Source: Clostridia bacterium | GTDB lineage: Bacteria > Bacillota > Clostridia > Christensenellales > Aristaeellaceae | Length of the DNA: 15,548 bases | Direction of reading: 5' to 3' | NCBI GenBank assembly: GCA_009776385.1 | Contig: WRFT01000011.1 | Coordinates: 1 to 15,548 of the forward strand | Shown: one piece after another, positions 14,811 through 15,548 of the stretch | How positions within the stretch are numbered: position 1 is the first letter of the stretch | Layout of the letters: each line of letters starts with the position of its first letter | The notes under the pieces: generated by a model | Seen by the model: the letters and a program-made list of their open reading frames with translations, nothing else | Databases searched by the model: none | What the model was told of the DNA's origin: nothing | Made by a program: the position numbers and the translations under genes

Positions 14811-14915
14811 TCATTACAAATCCCGGCTGCATATACGCGATCGCATGCGGTACATCGACGCATATCCATAACAGAGTAAAATGGATACAGCTATGCATGT
14901 ATGAGGAGGTTGGTT

Positions 14916-15548
14916 ATGGACACATTGGTTATAAAGGATGTATCGCAAAAAAAGATCAACCGCATATGGCAATTTGGTTTTAATACATGCCATGCTGCTT
15001 TGCTGTTAAGAGATGATTTGTACGCCCACGTTCAGCAAAGCAGGGAAGCGGGATTCCGTTATATTCGCTTTCATAATATATTATCCGAGCAAGTGGGTAT
15101 CTGTCATGCAGGCAGAAACGATGATATCACGTATGACTTCACGAAGTTTAACATCATTTTTGATAGAATTATCGGTTCCGGTTTACTCCCGTTTTTTGAA
15201 ATCAGTTTTTGTCCTCCTGAACTTAAAAGCGGTGATACAACGCTAACCTATTACAAAGCCAACACGTCCGTACCTTACTCCTTAGAACGGTGGGTTCTGC
15301 TGATAAAAGAAATCATACGCCATTGCCTTGACAGATATGGTATGGACTGTGTTAAAAATTGGTTTTTTGAAGTATGGAACGAACCGGATTTGGAATTTTT
15401 GCACGGAGATATCCTTGATTACTTTACCATCTATGACCATACGGTTTTGGCGATAAAAAGCGTTTGCAAAGAGCTTCGGGTTGGAGGCCCGGCAACGAGC
15501 AAATGCGAATGGATTGATGCCTTTATCACCCATATCGAGAAAGGTAGC
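14916..15548 (+). CDS. GH39-type glycosidase (5' part, cut by the window edge)
   Basis: From ATG 14916, with GAGGAGG (14903-14909) six bases before it, the frame is open for 211 codons to the window end. The protein starts MDTLVIKDVSQKKINRIWQF and has no signal peptide. Features of GH39 enzymes are the FGFNTCHAALLLRDDL opening of the TIM barrel, REAGFRYIRFHN, the SFCPPEL segment, and FFEVWNEPDLEF, in which E156 of the NEP motif is the likely acid/base. The nucleophile glutamate is expected beyond the edge. GH39 includes beta-xylosidases, alpha-L-iduronidases and related enzymes, so the exact activity is open. It lies 105 bases after the rhamnosidase gene and probably belongs to the same transcription unit. 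This 105-base gap shows no obvious terminator or promoter. Confidence 0.88.
   Translation, partial: MDTLVIKDVSQKKINRIWQFGFNTCHAALLLRDDLYAHVQQSREAGFRYIRFHNILSEQVGICHAGRNDDITYDFTKFNIIFDRIIGSGLLPFFEISFCPPELKSGDTTLTYYKANTSVPYSLERWVLLIKEIIRHCLDRYGMDCVKNWFFEVWNEPDLEFLHGDILDYFTIYDHTVLAIKSVCKELRVGGPATSKCEWIDAFITHIEKGS

Noticed and set aside
14837..14844. GCGATCGC palindrome (HIP1-like) between GH78 and GH39
   Set aside because: A single copy, and no sign of a wider pattern.

Overview
The window looks like the chromosome of an anaerobic, fermentative Firmicute (Bacillota), probably a clostridial or Christensenella-like lineage. This is an inference from family resemblance: a lepA/hemW neighbourhood as in Bacillus and Clostridium, a CofE-like F420-0:glutamyl ligase homologue of the kind common in Clostridia, strong GGAGG-type ribosome binding sites, and an LplB/YtcP/solute-binding-protein sugar importer next to an AraC regulator, the usual layout of Gram-positive polysaccharide utilisation loci.

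Left part (1-4603), housekeeping. The 5' part of hemW (minus strand, runs off the left edge), a small DUF1622-type membrane protein gene on the plus strand, lepA (minus), and a CofE-like gene (plus). Between lepA and the CofE-like gene lies about 740 bases of non-coding DNA (3124-3859). It holds the lepA promoter, an isolated strong hairpin, five copies of a palindromic intergenic repeat in both orientations, a 21-bp tandem duplication and a nine-unit heptanucleotide array that abuts a near-consensus promoter.

Right part (4600-15548), a carbohydrate utilisation locus. An AraC/cupin regulator (minus) is divergent from a plus-strand series: two ABC sugar permeases, an unusually long solute-binding protein, a right-handed beta-helix carbohydrate-active protein (GH141-like), a GH78 alpha-L-rhamnosidase and the start of a GH39 glycosidase that runs off the right edge. 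The importer genes have no ATPase, so a shared MsmX-type ATPase elsewhere is expected. The three enzymes have no signal peptide. The likely working model is that an exported binding protein captures a rhamnose-containing oligosaccharide, the permeases import it, and the beta-helix protein, GH78 and GH39 trim it in the cytoplasm, with the AraC protein sensing the sugar and activating transcription from the 354-base divergent region. That region contains direct ACCAAG half-sites exactly 21 bp apart.

The most unusual points are the covarying stems of the palindromic repeats, the AraC half-site layout, a 12-codon leader ORF that carries the only good ribosome binding site in front of the beta-helix gene, and a binding protein whose signal peptide has no lipobox cysteine. 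I see no CRISPR array, tRNA, rRNA, transposase or phage gene.
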